NCBI GenBank assembly: GCA_018401115.1 | Contig: JAGYKX010000002.1 | Span: 37,393 to 101,392, forward strand | Length of the DNA: 64,000 bases | Direction: 5' to 3' | From: Flavobacteriaceae bacterium | GTDB taxonomy: Bacteria > Bacteroidota > Bacteroidia > Flavobacteriales > Flavobacteriaceae | Shown: positions 7,582-17,266 of the stretch, piece after piece | How the letters are laid out: every line of letters begins with the position of its first letter | Numbering within the stretch: the stretch's first letter is position 1 | Made by a program: the position numbers and the translations under genes | The notes under the pieces: model-generated | The model's input: the letters and a program-made list of their open reading frames with translations, nothing else | Told to the model about the DNA's origin: nothing | Database searches by the model: none

Positions 7582-8775
7582 ATGCAAAATCCTTTTAAAA
7601 AAATGGGGCCTGCCACATTAGTGGCAGCTGCCTTTATAGGTCCTGGAACCGTAACTGCATGCATGAAAGCAGGTGCGGGTTTTGGAACGTCACTACTTTG
7701 GGCTTTATTGCTCTCTGGTGGCATGACTATTTTATTACAAGAGACCGCCGCTAGAATAGGACTCATTAGTCAGGAAGGGTTGGCTAGTGTTATGCGTAAC
7801 GCTATTGAAAAAAAGTGGCTCAAAATACTGTTGTCTTGGGGAATATTAGCTGCAATTTTGGGCGGGAATACCGCCTATGAAGCTGGAAATATAAACGGTG
7901 CCATTTTAGGATTGGAAGCTTTATTTGGCTCAGATTCTCTTATGGTTTACCCCCTCGTAGTTGGAGGATTAGCCGCAACGCTACTGGGATTTAGCTCATA
8001 CAAAACACTAGAAAAATTACTTATCGGACTTGTAATCTTACTCAGTGCCTCCTTTTTAATCACTGCGGTGTTGGTAGGACCCTCCATAGTAGAACTGATT
8101 AAGGGAGTTGTTTTGGTTCAATTTCCAAAGGACAGTTTATTCACCATCATGGCTTTAATAGGTACTACTGTAGTTCCTTATAATTTATTTCTTCACGCCG
8201 CACTGGTCAAAGAAAAATGGCAGCAGCCCTCGGATTTAAAAGCGCTAAGAACAGATACGAAAATTGCGGTAAGTATAGGAGTCTTAGTCTCTATAGCTAT
8301 TGTGATCACTGCTACCGCCTTACCAAAAGACAGTTTAAAATCTGTTCTCGATTTGGCAGAAGGGCTGGCACCACTCTATGGAAGTTTCGCTAAAATTGCC
8401 ATAGGGATTGGCCTACTTTCTGCTGGAATTACCTCTGCTGTAACAGCGCCTTTAGCCGCGGCCTATGTGGTGAATAGCTGCTTTGATATGGGTTTAAAAG
8501 CGTCTCACTGGACCTTTAAAGCGATTAGTCTAGGGGTATTGTCGTTAGGCATGTGCTCCTTACTGCTAAACTATACCCCCATCAGTGTGATCATTTTTGC
8601 CCAAATTGCCAATGGAATCATCCTTCCTGTGTTGGTAGGACTTTTGTTTTGGCTCGGAAACAATCAAGCCGTTCTTGGAACGCATACCAATAACAAAACA
8701 AAAAATATACTGTTCGGTATTATATTTATAATTTCCTTAGGACTGAGTATAAAAACCCTTGTGAGTGTATTTTAA
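7582..8775 (+). CDS. NRAMP-family transporter with atypical metal site
   Basis: A 397-residue polytopic protein with about 11 membrane segments and the NRAMP fold signature. The metal-binding motifs are altered: the TM1 DPGN motif reads GPGT (IGPGTVTACMKAG), and the TM6 MPHN motif reads VPYN (TTVVPYNLFLHAALVKE). The usual Asp and Met ligands are therefore missing, so Mn/Fe transport is doubtful. The gene is followed at once by pxpA-pxpB-pxpC. A similar NRAMP-like gene (ycsG) sits in the Bacillus subtilis kip/ycs operon. A role in 5-oxoproline or related uptake is inference. Confidence 0.82.
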   Translation: MQNPFKKMGPATLVAAAFIGPGTVTACMKAGAGFGTSLLWALLLSGGMTILLQETAARIGLISQEGLASVMRNAIEKKWLKILLSWGILAAILGGNTAYEAGNINGAILGLEALFGSDSLMVYPLVVGGLAATLLGFSSYKTLEKLLIGLVILLSASFLITAVLVGPSIVELIKGVVLVQFPKDSLFTIMALIGTTVVPYNLFLHAALVKEKWQQPSDLKALRTDTKIAVSIGVLVSIAIVITATALPKDSLKSVLDLAEGLAPLYGSFAKIAIGIGLLSAGITSAVTAPLAAAYVVNSCFDMGLKASHWTFKAISLGVLSLGMCSLLLNYTPISVIIFAQIANGIILPVLVGLLFWLGNNQAVLGTHTNNKTKNILFGIIFIISLGLSIKTLVSVF

Positions 8776-8785
8776 AACCAACGTT

Positions 8786-9511
8786 ATGGCCATAGATTTT
8801 AATGCAGATTTGGGTGAGGGCTACGGGAATGATGCCACTTTAATGCCTTTTTTAGACAGCTGTAGTATTGCATGTGGTGGTCATTATGGAAATGCTAAAA
8901 GTATTGAAACGGCCCTAGATATGGCATGGACCCATGAAGTAAAAGTAGGGGCGCACCCTTCTTATCCTGACCCCCTACATTTTGGCAGACAATCTATGAG
9001 CATACCCCTAAAAGCATTTCAGGCTGCCATTGAAAAACAGTTAGACCTCTTTTTCAATGGCTTAGAAAAAAAATCCATGCGGTGCCACCACATTAAAGCC
9101 CATGGAGCATTATACTCAGATTTACTCAGTAGTCAAGAACTTGCTGGGATATATTTAGAAACCCTATCCAACTATCCTTGCACCCTTTTATACACTATGC
9201 CGCACAGTGGTTTTATGAAGGCCGCTCATGCATATTCTTTTAAAGTGTTTTCTGAAGGCTTTCTAGACAGAGGGTATAACGCTCAGGGCAATTTAATCGC
9301 TAGATCCTCTAAGAATGCACAACTAGAAAAGACCTCAGATATAGTAGAGCAGTTAATAGATCTGGTGGTAAAAAAACACATTCCATACCAAAACAGCCAA
9401 GGAGAAACCGCCTATATACCCACTCAAATAGACACCGTTTGCTTGCATTCAGACCATCCTCAAGCGGTAGAAAGGGCGAAAGCCATTAGAAAAGCCATTT
9501 CAAAAATTTAG
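8786..9511 (+). CDS. pxpA: 5-oxoprolinase subunit A (LamB/YcsF family)
   Basis: About 241 residues from the ATG at 8786, 10 bases after the transporter stop. Starting at 8765 would overlap the transporter. Family motifs are DFNADLGEGYG at the N-terminus, IACGGHYG near residue 30, VGAHPSYPD near 58, and HHIKAHGALY near 105. PxpA works with PxpB and PxpC as the bacterial ATP-dependent 5-oxoprolinase that opens 5-oxo-L-proline to L-glutamate. The order pxpA-pxpB-pxpC is canonical. Confidence 0.92.
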   Translation: MAIDFNADLGEGYGNDATLMPFLDSCSIACGGHYGNAKSIETALDMAWTHEVKVGAHPSYPDPLHFGRQSMSIPLKAFQAAIEKQLDLFFNGLEKKSMRCHHIKAHGALYSDLLSSQELAGIYLETLSNYPCTLLYTMPHSGFMKAAHAYSFKVFSEGFLDRGYNAQGNLIARSSKNAQLEKTSDIVEQLIDLVVKKHIPYQNSQGETAYIPTQIDTVCLHSDHPQAVERAKAIRKAISKI

Positions 9512-9521
9512 TCATTAAGCT

Positions 9522-10415
9522 ATGTTAAACGCAAAAGAATCAAAGCCTACTTACATCTTGGAATATTACCCATACAGTGAGTACTCCCTACTCATTCAGT
9601 GGCCTCAAATAGTCTCTGAAAATATCTTAGAGGAACTGTCTGCTTTTAAAAAGACCCTCCAGCGTCTATATCCAGAGGCCATCTTAACAGCAGCTTATGC
9701 CTCTATATTATTGGTATTCCCAGAGCGAATTACTTCTTTTCCCGCTTTAAAAGCACAAATAAAACAAGGATACGACAGCTTTATTGAAAATAGCGTTAGC
9801 ACATATTCCAATCCAATAGGCCTTACAAAAAAAGACCTAACCAAAGAAAGCGAGACCAAAGAAAGCGAATCCGAAAAAAACAACATTAAAAAAAGCAGGC
9901 CTAAAGCAAGTAAACCCACAGAAAACGAGATAAACCAAAGACCCCTAAGTTTATATAAAATCCCTGTCTGTTACGAGGCCATTTTTGCTCCCGACCTTGA
10001 GGCGGTTTGCAGTCAATTAAAACTTTCTCCCGAGGCGCTCATTTCCAAACACAGCAGTGCTATTTACACGGTCTACGGCATTGGCTTCCTTCCTGGGTTT
10101 ATGTATTTAGGCGGTCTAAACCCCGAACTTGAAATTCCTAGAAAATCGAGTCCAAGAATGAAGGTCCCTGCAGGATCTGTTGGTTTGGCAGCCAAACAAA
10201 CAGGCATTTACCCCTGTGAAAGTCCCGGTGGTTGGCAGCTCATAGGCCAAACGCCTATACCTTTATTTAATCCCCTTCAAGACCCACCATTTTTTGCAGA
10301 GGTGGGAGACAAAATACAATTTATACCCATCTCAAAAGACACTTATAAACTGTTGCAAATACAAATATCAGCAGGGATTTATAAAATAGAAAAAACAATA
10401 TACACCCAATTATAA
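9522..10415 (+). CDS. pxpB: 5-oxoprolinase subunit B (KipI family) with long charged linker
   Basis: A 297-residue protein. Residues about 10-90 form the N-terminal KipI domain and residues about 142-297 the cyclophilin-like catalytic part, with the hallmarks GIGFLPGFMYLGGL, IPRKSSPRMKVPAGSVG and SPGGWQLIGQTP. Between them, residues about 92-141 form a Lys/Glu/Ser-rich low-complexity linker that usual PxpB proteins (about 220-240 residues) lack. It lies 10 bases after pxpA and 12 before pxpC, in one operon. The linker is in frame and probably tolerated, since both domain cores are intact. Confidence 0.9.
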   Translation: MLNAKESKPTYILEYYPYSEYSLLIQWPQIVSENILEELSAFKKTLQRLYPEAILTAAYASILLVFPERITSFPALKAQIKQGYDSFIENSVSTYSNPIGLTKKDLTKESETKESESEKNNIKKSRPKASKPTENEINQRPLSLYKIPVCYEAIFAPDLEAVCSQLKLSPEALISKHSSAIYTVYGIGFLPGFMYLGGLNPELEIPRKSSPRMKVPAGSVGLAAKQTGIYPCESPGGWQLIGQTPIPLFNPLQDPPFFAEVGDKIQFIPISKDTYKLLQIQISAGIYKIEKTIYTQL

Positions 10416-10427
10416 AAAATAAGTAAT

Positions 10428-11276
10428 ATGATAAAAGTCTTAAAAGCAGGCTTGTACAGTAGTATTCAAGATCTAGGCAGGAGCCCATTGCAACCCATTG
10501 GGGTGCCAATGGGAGGAGCTATGGATCGTGAAAGCGCACAAAATGCCAATGCCCTTTTAGAGAATGCTCCAGAAGCTGCAGTATTGGAAATTACCATGAC
10601 AGGTCCGGTATTGGCCTTTACTGAAAATGCTTGGGTGGCTTTTAGTGGGGCTGTTTTTCCTATTTACTTGGATCAAAATAAAATAGCAAACAATACCCCT
10701 ATTTGGGTAAAAGCTGGACAAGAACTCCGTTTTGGCACCCTAGAAAAAGGGGTAAGGCTTTATATGGCCATCAAAGGGGGATTTTTAAGCGACATACTGC
10801 TAGGAAGCAGGTCCATGCAAACCCACTTAAGTCCGATGATTAAACTGGAAAAAGGCATGGTACTTCCGCATGCTACTGGACAAAAAGACCAGGCGATTAT
10901 TCTAGAAAAAAAGAGTAATACGCCTTTAGATGCCAAAAAAATACTCGCATTCCAAGGTCCTGAGTTCCAGGATTTAGACGTTTCACAACAGCGTGAAATA
11001 AGCCAACAAATTTTTAAAGTGAGTAACCTCAACAACCGAATGGCGTATCAATTACTCCCGCCTGTTAACCCTTTTGAAAAGACCCAACTTACGGGACCTG
11101 TACTGCCTGGTACCGTACAAATAACCCCTGCTGGAAATTTAATGATACTCATGAGAGAAGCGCAAACCACTGGAGGTTACCCCAGAATTTTACAGCTTAC
11201 CGCAGAAAGTATTAATGCGTTGGCGCAATTAAAAACAGGCGACACTTTTAGAATTAAAATACTATCCTTAAATTAA
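10428..11276 (+). CDS. pxpC: 5-oxoprolinase subunit C (KipA family)
   Basis: A 282-residue biotin-dependent-carboxyltransferase-like protein. It shows SSIQDLGR near the N-terminus, PIGVPMGGAMD near residue 25, AVLEITMTGP near 55, a core RLYMAIKGGFL, and the C-terminal REAQTTGGYPRI. It pairs with PxpB to form the 5-oxoprolinase complex. It is the last gene of the operon and ends 15 bases before the convergent nadC stop. A weak AAGGCA...TGCCTT inverted repeat spans that gap but I would not call it a terminator. Confidence 0.92.
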   Translation: MIKVLKAGLYSSIQDLGRSPLQPIGVPMGGAMDRESAQNANALLENAPEAAVLEITMTGPVLAFTENAWVAFSGAVFPIYLDQNKIANNTPIWVKAGQELRFGTLEKGVRLYMAIKGGFLSDILLGSRSMQTHLSPMIKLEKGMVLPHATGQKDQAIILEKKSNTPLDAKKILAFQGPEFQDLDVSQQREISQQIFKVSNLNNRMAYQLLPPVNPFEKTQLTGPVLPGTVQITPAGNLMILMREAQTTGGYPRILQLTAESINALAQLKTGDTFRIKILSLN

Positions 11277-11291
11277 GGCATTGCCATTAAA

Positions 11292-12158
11292 TTAAGATAC
11301 TGCCTTTAGACTAATGTCCAACACCCCAGCGCTATACGTAATAGCCCCCATAGAAATAAAATCTACCCCTGTTTCTGCTACCGCTACTATAGTCTTTTTT
11401 GTGATATTTCCAGAGGCTTCCGTAGGTATTTTTCCATTCACTAAGGCCACCGCTTCCCGCATGAGGGAGACCGGCATATTGTCTAATAAAATTCGGTATA
11501 AATGCGGAAAAGCCAAACACTCTGCTACCTCTGCTAAGGTCCTGGTCTCCACAATGACGGGAATGTCGCGCTTTTCGCGCGCCAAATAGGCCATTGTAGT
11601 TTCTATAGCCTTACTCACACCGCCACAGTAATCAATGTGGTTGTCCTTGAGCATGACCATATCATAAAGGCCTATGCGGTGGTTGGTCCCACCTCCAATT
11701 TGAACGGCCCACTTTTCTGCTAATCTGAAATTTGGAGTTGTCTTTCTAGTGTCTAGAATTTTACAGGAAGTGTGCTTTATCAGGGATTGTGTCTCATGGG
11801 TCAAAGTGGCAATTCCACTCATGCGTTGCATACAATTGAGCACCAAACGCTCAGTGGCCAGAATGGCCTGTTGTGGTCCAGAAACCTCAAAAGCAATGGC
11901 GTCTTTTTCCACTAGATCACCGTCTAAAAGCAATGGTGTAAATTCAAGTGAAGGATCGTATTGCTTAAAAATTAAGTAGGCCATTGCTACTCCAGCCAAG
12001 ACTCCAGGCTGCTTCACTATACAACGAGCCTTACCAGAAGCATAAGGGTCCAAACAGGCCAACCCACTCACATCTCCACTGCCCAAATCTTCCTTAAGGG
12101 CGAGGCCAATAAAGGTTTCAAGGGCGTCTTTAAAATCTACTGGATAATCATAGGTCAT
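11292..12158 (-). CDS. nadC: Nicotinate-nucleotide pyrophosphorylase (carboxylating)
   Basis: A 288-residue quinolinate phosphoribosyltransferase. Motifs include LALKEDLGSGDVSG near residue 16, RLVLNCMQRMSGIAT near 104, DTRKTTPNFRLAEKWAV near 136, GGGTNHRIGLYDMVMLKDNH near 155, and a C-terminal VDFISMGAITYS. It converts quinolinate and PRPP to nicotinate mononucleotide. The start overlaps the nadB stop by 4 bases (ATGA), so the two are coupled. It is the last gene of nadA-nadB-nadC. Confidence 0.95.
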   Translation of the reverse strand: MTYDYPVDFKDALETFIGLALKEDLGSGDVSGLACLDPYASGKARCIVKQPGVLAGVAMAYLIFKQYDPSLEFTPLLLDGDLVEKDAIAFEVSGPQQAILATERLVLNCMQRMSGIATLTHETQSLIKHTSCKILDTRKTTPNFRLAEKWAVQIGGGTNHRIGLYDMVMLKDNHIDYCGGVSKAIETTMAYLAREKRDIPVIVETRTLAEVAECLAFPHLYRILLDNMPVSLMREAVALVNGKIPTEASGNITKKTIVAVAETGVDFISMGAITYSAGVLDISLKAVS

Positions 12159-13720
12159 GGCTTCACTTCTAAATCTTGGTTAAAAAATCCCCCCCTGTTC
12201 TCTTGGCATTCCTGGGATTGCTTGATCATTAAATACCCTACATTCACCAGGTTTCTAAGCTCACAGATTTGGGGGGTTAATTTATTGGTATTGTATAAGG
12301 CTTTGGCTTTATCGTAATAAACTGCCATGGCTTCTTCTGCTTCCTGTAAGCCCTTAGTAGTTTTATAAACCCCCGCTTTTAAAGAAAGTAACTTTTGTAC
12401 AGAGCGTTTTAACTTCTGAAGTTTTTTGGAGTTCTTATCAATGAGCTGTTGGGCTGAATTCCATTCGGGAATACCATCTAAATAAGTGTCTTCTATGTGG
12501 CTATTTTTTAGAACCTGTGCACTAGATTGGGCTGCTGAATGTGCGTACACCAACGCCTCCAGCAATGAATTAGACGCCAGCCTATTGGCCCCATGTAAGC
12601 CCGTATGGCTACACTCTCCAATGGCGTATAACCTAGAGAGAGAGGTCTCTCCATGAATATTAACATGAACGCCTCCACAGAAATAATGGGCTGCAGGGCG
12701 CACCGGAATATATGTCTCACGGGGGTCTATACCAAGATGCATACAATTCTCAAAAATATGTGGAAATTCTTTTTCAAAAACACCTACTTTAAAATGTATG
12801 GCGTCTAAATACACAAAATCTCTGGTGGTTTTGAGCATTTCACTCTCAATACCCCTAGCTACAATATCTCTAGAGGCCAATTCTCCTCTTACATCATGGG
12901 AAAACATAAAGCGCTCGCCCTCTTTATTTCTCAAATAAGCACCAGCTCCCCTAACTGCCTCAGAAATTAAAAAAGTATTACCCCCTACTTTTTGAGCCAG
13001 GGCAGTTGGGTGAAACTGCACGTATTGCAAGCTTTTAATGGTCACCTTTGCCCTATAGGCCGCGGCAATACCATCTCCTGTAGCCCCTTCTGGATTGGTA
13101 CTAAAATCATAAATCTGGCTAGCACCTCCGGTAGACAGTACCGTGATTTGAGCATTGATTTTAAGGATTTTTAAATCTTCTAAAGAGATCACATAAGCCC
13201 CATAACAAGCATTTTTTGGAGCTTGATCATGATGGTGGTCTGTGATTAAATCTACCAAAGTATGGTTTTCCAATAGCCTAATATTGGGCTTACTTTTTAA
13301 GGCCGCAATAAGGGATTGCTGTATCTCAAATCCAGATTGGTCTTTATAGTGTACAATTCTATGAGCAGAATGTCCCCCTTCCTTTCCCAAATGAAGCCTA
13401 TTGGCTGCACTGTCAAATTGTGCCCCCCAATGAATGAGTTGGTCAAGTCTTTTTGGACCCTCTTCTACTACAAAGCGAACCACTTCAGGATCACATAGCC
13501 CGTCTCCCGCTTTAAGGGTGTCTGCTATATGAGACTCAAAGGAATCTGAGACAAAATCTTGTACCACTGCAATACCCCCTTGGGCGTATTTGGTATTGGA
13601 TTCTAAAACATCTCTTTTAGTTAATAAAGTAATGGCAGTTTCAGGCCTAAGCGCAGCCAATTCTAGGGCGTAAGACAGCCCTGCAATTCCTGAGCCAATG
13701 ACTAAAACATCTGTTTGCAT
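12155..13720 (-). CDS. nadB: L-aspartate oxidase
   Basis: A 521-residue flavoprotein of the succinate dehydrogenase/fumarate reductase family. The N-terminal FAD site is VLVIGSGIAGLSYALEL, followed by SNTKYAQGGIAVV, the substrate region FHPTAL near residue 240, GEARGAG-type RGAGAYLRN, and the C-terminal helical domain. It oxidises aspartate to iminoaspartate for NadA. It overlaps nadC by 4 bases and starts 8 bases after the nadA stop. Length is normal for the family. Confidence 0.95.
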   Translation of the reverse strand: MQTDVLVIGSGIAGLSYALELAALRPETAITLLTKRDVLESNTKYAQGGIAVVQDFVSDSFESHIADTLKAGDGLCDPEVVRFVVEEGPKRLDQLIHWGAQFDSAANRLHLGKEGGHSAHRIVHYKDQSGFEIQQSLIAALKSKPNIRLLENHTLVDLITDHHHDQAPKNACYGAYVISLEDLKILKINAQITVLSTGGASQIYDFSTNPEGATGDGIAAAYRAKVTIKSLQYVQFHPTALAQKVGGNTFLISEAVRGAGAYLRNKEGERFMFSHDVRGELASRDIVARGIESEMLKTTRDFVYLDAIHFKVGVFEKEFPHIFENCMHLGIDPRETYIPVRPAAHYFCGGVHVNIHGETSLSRLYAIGECSHTGLHGANRLASNSLLEALVYAHSAAQSSAQVLKNSHIEDTYLDGIPEWNSAQQLIDKNSKKLQKLKRSVQKLLSLKAGVYKTTKGLQEAEEAMAVYYDKAKALYNTNKLTPQICELRNLVNVGYLMIKQSQECQENRGGFFNQDLEVKP

Positions 13721-13728
13721 AAAGTAAT

Positions 13729-14715
13729 TTACAAGGCTAACATTCTCTCAATGGGTTTTCTAGCAGCTTCCATGAGCGCAGGGGCTAAATGAATTTCTGG
13801 CTGCTCGTGCTCCAAACACAGATAGAGTTTCTCCAAGGTATTTAATTTCATAAAAGCACACTCGCTACAAGCACAAGTGTCGTCTTCTACAGGAGCAGGG
13901 ATAAAGGTTTTGTGCGGTACTTTTTTCTGCATTTCATGCAAAATACCGGCTTCTGTTCCAACAATATAGGTGTCTGCAGTATCATTTTGTACAAAAGACA
14001 AAAGTCCCGAAGTACTCCCTATATAATGAGCAATCTCTAATACCTGAGACTCACTCTCTGGATGGGCTATAAATTTAGCCTTAGGATGTGCTTTGGCTAA
14101 GGCCACAATTTTGTCAAAAGAGAATGCCTCATGCACCACACAGGCACCGTCCCATAAGATCATATCTCTTCCGGTTTCTTTAATCAAATAACGTCCCAAA
14201 TTTTTATCGGGTGCAAAAATAATCTCCTGATCTTTAGGAATAGAATTAATTACAGCCACCGCATTGGAAGAAGTACAAACAATGTCTGAGAGGGCTTTTA
14301 TGGCAGCTGAACAGTTAATATAAGTCACTACAATCGCCTTGGGATGCTTGGCCTTAAAAGCGGCAAAAGCGTCCGGTGGGCAAGAATCTGCCAAGGAACA
14401 GCCCGCCTTTAAATCTGGCAACAAAACCTTCTTAGAAGGGTTTACAATTTTTGCAGTCTCCGCCATAAAATGCACCCCTGCAAACACAATGACGTCTGCT
14501 TCAATTCGTTCTGCAGCCTTAGCCAAATACAAACTGTCTCCCAGGTAATCTGCCAAATCTTGAATGGATTTATCCTGATAGTAATGCGCCATGAGTACCG
14601 CATTTTTTTCTTTTTTAAGGCGATTTATTTCACCCACCAAGTCTATCCCCTCAGGGATTGGTAGGTCTAAATATCCTTTTTTAAGCAATGATGTAGTCGC
14701 TAATTTTGAATCCAT
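13729..14715 (-). CDS. nadA: Quinolinate synthase A
   Basis: About 328 residues from the ATG at 14715, preferred because the family begins near here; an in-frame ATG at 14763 adds 16 residues. Motifs include [75 protein letters not shown] and a Cys-rich C-terminal CACSECAFM. The cysteines include the ligands of the catalytic [4Fe-4S] cluster. It condenses iminoaspartate with dihydroxyacetone phosphate. First gene of the nad operon; the 14764-14879 leader is AT-rich and contains a minus-strand TATTTTTG (14842-14849) that could be a -7 box. Confidence 0.94.
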   Translation of the reverse strand: MDSKLATTSLLKKGYLDLPIPEGIDLVGEINRLKKEKNAVLMAHYYQDKSIQDLADYLGDSLYLAKAAERIEADVIVFAGVHFMAETAKIVNPSKKVLLPDLKAGCSLADSCPPDAFAAFKAKHPKAIVVTYINCSAAIKALSDIVCTSSNAVAVINSIPKDQEIIFAPDKNLGRYLIKETGRDMILWDGACVVHEAFSFDKIVALAKAHPKAKFIAHPESESQVLEIAHYIGSTSGLLSFVQNDTADTYIVGTEAGILHEMQKKVPHKTFIPAPVEDDTCACSECAFMKLNTLEKLYLCLEHEQPEIHLAPALMEAARKPIERMLAL

Positions 14716-14879
14716 AGGAATATAAAAATGATCCCAATGACGCTCGCTCAATAGGCGTTGCATGAGACTGCAAATTTCGATATTTTAAAACAAAAAAACG
14801 ATTCCCTTCAAGCTATTTTGTGATAATATACCTTAAAAATACAAAAATAAGGCCGTCCGTTTTTCTACATTCACGCATA

Positions 14880-17228
14880 CTATTTTATCATATCCAAACC
14901 AAATACGCCGTGAGCAGCCAATTGAGGGTTAGAAGATTTGCTAAATTTCTTAAAACGATCTTCAAGGGCGTCTAATTGTGCTATAACCAATCCTTTTACC
15001 TCAACATCCGTGTCTTCGTTGCTTTTTAAGTCTACTAAAATATGGAGGTATGCCTTTTGTAATTTTCTATCCAAAACGGATAGCGGGGCTTGATCTAAAA
15101 CAATGTCTGCACTTAGCTTATTGAGGAGTTCAGATAATCCCAAACCATTTCCTTCTAAGGTAGCATGGGCAGAGAGCATGGCGGTTAATTTTTTTGGAGA
15201 AAGCAAACTTTTTAATAAATCCATTTGCATCTTTGACACCGCATCTAAGGCCCCATCTGAACTGATACGAGAGACCAGGTCTTTAGGAATGAGCCAAGTA
15301 GGTGCGTTCCAGACCTCAGCATTTAAAAAATCTAAGGCTTCTAACTGCGTCCCCGATGGCACATTCACATAGGGCATGCCCTCTTGATTGTTGTTCAAGC
15401 GAGTTTCATATACCCCGCCCACCAATTTGGCCACATGGTACACATACCTTCTAAACACCCCTAAAAATTCTCCGTGTAATTCCGCCAAATCATCATAGGT
15501 GCTGTTGGGAAACTGTGCCCAGTCTTTTAAATTTTTACCGACTATCTTTAAATTAGATAAGCCGTATTGGCTGGCTTTAATAGGGTTGTCTCCAATATTT
15601 TCTGTCTGAGAATTGGGATCGCTCCCGCCAGATCCAAACATAAACATAGGGTCTGTACTTTTAGCGTCTACCCATGCGCGTAAGGTTTCTTTAACAGCCA
15701 AGGGATCTTGACCAGGAAAATAACGATACCCCCATTCAATGGCATAGTTGTCATAGGGCCCTAACTGGCGTACAAAACGAATGTTTTTATCTCCTGGCTG
15801 AGCAATGTAATTGTAGCGGGCGTAGTCCATAATGGTGGTAGCAATTCCCATTTTCTGAGTAAAAGTCCCAGACCTTAAAGAGTCTACCGGATAGGCACTG
15901 GAGGCTTTCATATTGTGGGGCAGTCCTAAGGCATGGCCAATTTCATGAGAGATTACCCTACGCATCATTTCACCTATTTCTTCCTCAGGCGTGTCTAGAG
16001 TTCTCGCTTTGGGATTGGCCGCGGCGGTCTCTAATAAATAACGGTTTCTATAAGAACGTAAATGGTTGTGGTACCAAATAATATCACTCTCAATAATTTC
16101 TCCTGTTCTCGGATCAGACACCGAAGGGCCTGTGGCATTTCTGGTGGTAGAAGCCACATAGCGCACCATAGAAAAACGGGCGTCTTCTGGACTAAAATCT
16201 GGATCTTCTTCTGGTGTGGGCGCATCCTTGGCTACAATGGCATTTTTAAAACCTGCTTTTTCAAAAGCCGTATTCCAGTCTTCTATACCTTTTCTAAAAT
16301 AAGGACGCCATTTTAATGGAGTGGCGGGATCCAAATAGTACACAATTTGCTTTTTGGGGGTCACCAATTCCCCCCTGGCGTAGGCGGCTTCATCTGAAGG
16401 CTCGAGCCTCCAACGGCGCACTACACTGTAGGCATCGGCCTTTAAGGCCTCAGAAGAATAATCAATTTTATCCAAAGAGAACCAGCCCACCCTACGGTCT
16501 TCATAACGCACTGGCATGGGGTCTTCTGGAAGTAAAATAAGGGAGTGATTCACCACAAAACTCAGGGTCTCCGTATTATTGCCCCTAGGGGCTTTACGTG
16601 AGCTATAGGTGAGGGTATGGGTCACTTCTGTATTGATAGGAAAAGAGCGCACTCGGTCAATACTGGATCGTTTTTTGTCTACACCACCCATTTTATAGGC
16701 TTCTTTCTGACGGCTTCCCACTATATTGAAGCCTGGTGAGTCGTCCGAAAAATAATCCGTTACCTCTATTAAATACTGTCCTTCTTCCTGAGCTGCTATC
16801 TCAAATGCTGCCAAAATGGGGTGGTTGTTGTTTTGCACCACAGAGAGGTGAATGGGATCTGACTCTTGTGCCAAAGCATTATAAGACACTTGGGTCAATA
16901 CAATTTTTTGCCCTCTTTTTTCAAAATGCACCAATTGTTCTGAAGTTTTTGAACCCGCGTTGCTATAGGCAGAATAATTGGCGGGAATACGCACAATTCT
17001 GGTCACCATAAGCAAATCTTTATGGAGCAGTTCCTCTGAAATTCCAAAGAACAATTTTCCACCCACTTCAAAGTAACTGTCTATTAAGCCTCCTTCTTTT
17101 TGAAGGTCTTCGGTAATTTCTAAAAGGGTTTTAGGAGCTTTTTTATCGTTATTTTTTTGGGCTTGAGTGCCTACAGAAAAAACTAAAAACAATAAAAAAG
17201 CAATTTTTGACAATCGAGATAAGATCAT
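14880..17228 (-). CDS. Secreted zinc metalloprotease (DUF5117/DUF5118 type)
   Basis: A 782-residue exported protein with a signal peptide ending near GTQAQ (residue 23). The zincin motif HEIGHALGLPHNM lies at about residue 426, with the metzincin-like third His, and TTIMDY follows about 30 residues later as a Met-turn candidate. The long N-terminal beta domain and the C-terminal helical tail match the DUF5117-zincin-DUF5118 arrangement common in Bacteroidota. It is probably a periplasmic or cell-surface endopeptidase. A small hairpin (17232-17251) lies directly upstream of the start. Confidence 0.87.
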   Translation of the reverse strand: MILSRLSKIAFLLFLVFSVGTQAQKNNDKKAPKTLLEITEDLQKEGGLIDSYFEVGGKLFFGISEELLHKDLLMVTRIVRIPANYSAYSNAGSKTSEQLVHFEKRGQKIVLTQVSYNALAQESDPIHLSVVQNNNHPILAAFEIAAQEEGQYLIEVTDYFSDDSPGFNIVGSRQKEAYKMGGVDKKRSSIDRVRSFPINTEVTHTLTYSSRKAPRGNNTETLSFVVNHSLILLPEDPMPVRYEDRRVGWFSLDKIDYSSEALKADAYSVVRRWRLEPSDEAAYARGELVTPKKQIVYYLDPATPLKWRPYFRKGIEDWNTAFEKAGFKNAIVAKDAPTPEEDPDFSPEDARFSMVRYVASTTRNATGPSVSDPRTGEIIESDIIWYHNHLRSYRNRYLLETAAANPKARTLDTPEEEIGEMMRRVISHEIGHALGLPHNMKASSAYPVDSLRSGTFTQKMGIATTIMDYARYNYIAQPGDKNIRFVRQLGPYDNYAIEWGYRYFPGQDPLAVKETLRAWVDAKSTDPMFMFGSGGSDPNSQTENIGDNPIKASQYGLSNLKIVGKNLKDWAQFPNSTYDDLAELHGEFLGVFRRYVYHVAKLVGGVYETRLNNNQEGMPYVNVPSGTQLEALDFLNAEVWNAPTWLIPKDLVSRISSDGALDAVSKMQMDLLKSLLSPKKLTAMLSAHATLEGNGLGLSELLNKLSADIVLDQAPLSVLDRKLQKAYLHILVDLKSNEDTDVEVKGLVIAQLDALEDRFKKFSKSSNPQLAAHGVFGLDMIK

Positions 17229-17231
17229 GAG

Positions 17232-17251
17232 TAGGGGTTTTTACACCCCTA
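17232..17251 (-). other. Hairpin just upstream of the metalloprotease start
   Basis: TAGGGGT and ACCCCTA form a perfect 7-bp inverted repeat with a 6-base loop, ending three bases before the metalloprotease ATG. In the mRNA it would fold over the ribosome-binding region. It has no trailing T run on the minus strand, so it is not a normal terminator. It might reduce translation or be incidental. Confidence 0.4.
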
Positions 17252-17266
17252 ATATCGTAAAAAATA

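Noticed and set aside
11274..11307. Terminator between pxpC and nadC
   Set aside because: The AAGGCA/TGCCTT arms are only 6 bp with a loop over 20 bases and no T run.
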